The notes below the pieces were generated by a model that saw only the letters and a program-made list of their open reading frames with translations, had not been told where the DNA came from and ran no database searches. A stretch of DNA of 5,826 nt from Deltaproteobacteria bacterium (lineage in GTDB: Bacteria > Myxococcota_A > UBA9160 > SZUA-336): positions 1-5,826 of the forward strand of contig DAOVBF010000091.1 in NCBI GenBank assembly GCA_030673955.1, read 5' to 3'. Shown here one piece after another: positions 5,318-5,826 of the stretch. A program made the position numbers and the translations under genes. Every line of letters starts with the position of its first letter. Position 1 is the first letter of the stretch.

Positions 5318-5826
5318 GCGGACGCGTCGTACTCGTGGGTGCGGGCCCCGGCGACCCCGATCTCCTGACCGTGCGCGCGCTCCGTGAGATCCGCGCGGCC
5401 GAGGTCTTGTTGTATGACGCGCTGATCCCTCCGGTCATCGTGGAGCTGGCTCCTCCCGAGTGCGAGTGCATCGACGTGGGGAAGCGTGGCGACGGGTCGA
5501 AGGGCGTGCCTCAGGATGAGATCTCGGAGGTCATGATCCGGAAGGCCCGCGAGGGTCTGTATGTGGTGCGTCTCAAAGGTGGCGATCCTTTCGTCTTTGG
5601 TCGGGGCGGCGAAGAGGCGAGCGCCCTCGCCGAGGCGGGGATTCCCTTCGAGGTGGTCCCCGGCATCAGCTCGGTGTTGGCGGCGCCCGGCTACGCCGGC
5701 ATTCCCGTGACGGACCGTAGGGTTTCCTCGTCGGTGGCGGTGGTTACGGGTCACCGTGGCAAGAGCCGCGAGGACCAACGTATCGACTGGGAGGGTCTGG
5801 CACGCAGTGCCGACACACTCATCATT
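5314..5826 (+). CDS. cobA: Uroporphyrinogen-III C-methyltransferase (SUMT), N-terminal part, cut by window end
   Basis: SUMT transfers two methyl groups from S-adenosylmethionine to uroporphyrinogen III, giving precorrin-2, the branch point toward siroheme, cobalamin and heme d1. The 171 residues present have VGAGPGDPDLLTVRA (8-22), YDALI (34-38), VGKRG and VPQDEI (65-70), VVRLKGGDPFVFGRGGEE (84-101), EVVPGISSVLAAPGYAGIPV (113-132) and VTGH (144-147). These are the conserved SAM- and substrate-binding motifs of the CobA/SUMT family, uninterrupted to the edge. The GTG at 5314 is preferred because it overlaps the hemC stop as GTGA and GAGG at 5303-5306 is seven bases upstream. The ATG at 5308, two codons earlier, is possible but has GAGG only one base away. 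In related operons this gene is often fused to uroporphyrinogen-III synthase (hemD). Whether that holds here lies beyond the window. Confidence 0.95.
   Translation, partial: MSGRVVLVGAGPGDPDLLTVRALREIRAAEVLLYDALIPPVIVELAPPECECIDVGKRGDGSKGVPQDEISEVMIRKAREGLYVVRLKGGDPFVFGRGGEEASALAEAGIPFEVVPGISSVLAAPGYAGIPVTDRRVSSSVAVVTGHRGKSREDQRIDWEGLARSADTLII

Overview
The window is a high-GC bacterial chromosome segment of densely packed housekeeping genes. The order of cytochrome-assembly/HemX-like gene, hemA, hemC and a uroporphyrinogen-III methyltransferase gene, together with the base composition, suggests a delta-proteobacterium-like lineage (Desulfobacterota, Myxococcota, Binatota or similar). This placement is inferred from gene order and style only. 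No mobile element, tRNA, rRNA, CRISPR array or phage gene is visible.

Left part (1-831, + strand): the window opens in the last 26 codons of a RodA/FtsW-type cell-shape protein. After a 58-bp gap comes a complete HAD-IB (SerB-like) phosphatase. Its 3' end overlaps, tail to tail, the end of a thioredoxin gene on the other strand.

Middle (817-1552, - strand): a two-gene unit reads leftward. It starts with a short secreted, probably lipid-anchored protein that resembles a rhodanese lacking its catalytic cysteine. Its last 14 bases overlap the start of trxA. A 238-bp divergent spacer (1553-1790) separates this unit from the right-hand operon.

Right part (1791-5826, + strand): five genes in tight succession. 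They encode a stand-alone macrodomain protein, an eight-TM HemX/CcsA-like membrane protein, glutamyl-tRNA reductase (hemA), porphobilinogen deaminase (hemC), and uroporphyrinogen-III C-methyltransferase (cobA, cut by the window edge). The last four junctions are start/stop overlaps or are bridged by an 8-codon mini-ORF, so the genes are probably co-transcribed and translationally coupled. HemA makes glutamate-1-semialdehyde from Glu-tRNA, HemC polymerises porphobilinogen, and CobA methylates uroporphyrinogen III toward siroheme, cobalamin or heme d1. The membrane protein probably modulates HemA or handles heme.

The least expected items are the macrodomain gene at the head of a tetrapyrrole operon, the mini-ORF that overlaps genes at both ends, the HemX/CcsA protein without a recognisable WxWD heme motif, and the cysteine-less rhodanese-like lipoprotein coupled to trxA. 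I found no clear evidence of an entirely new system.
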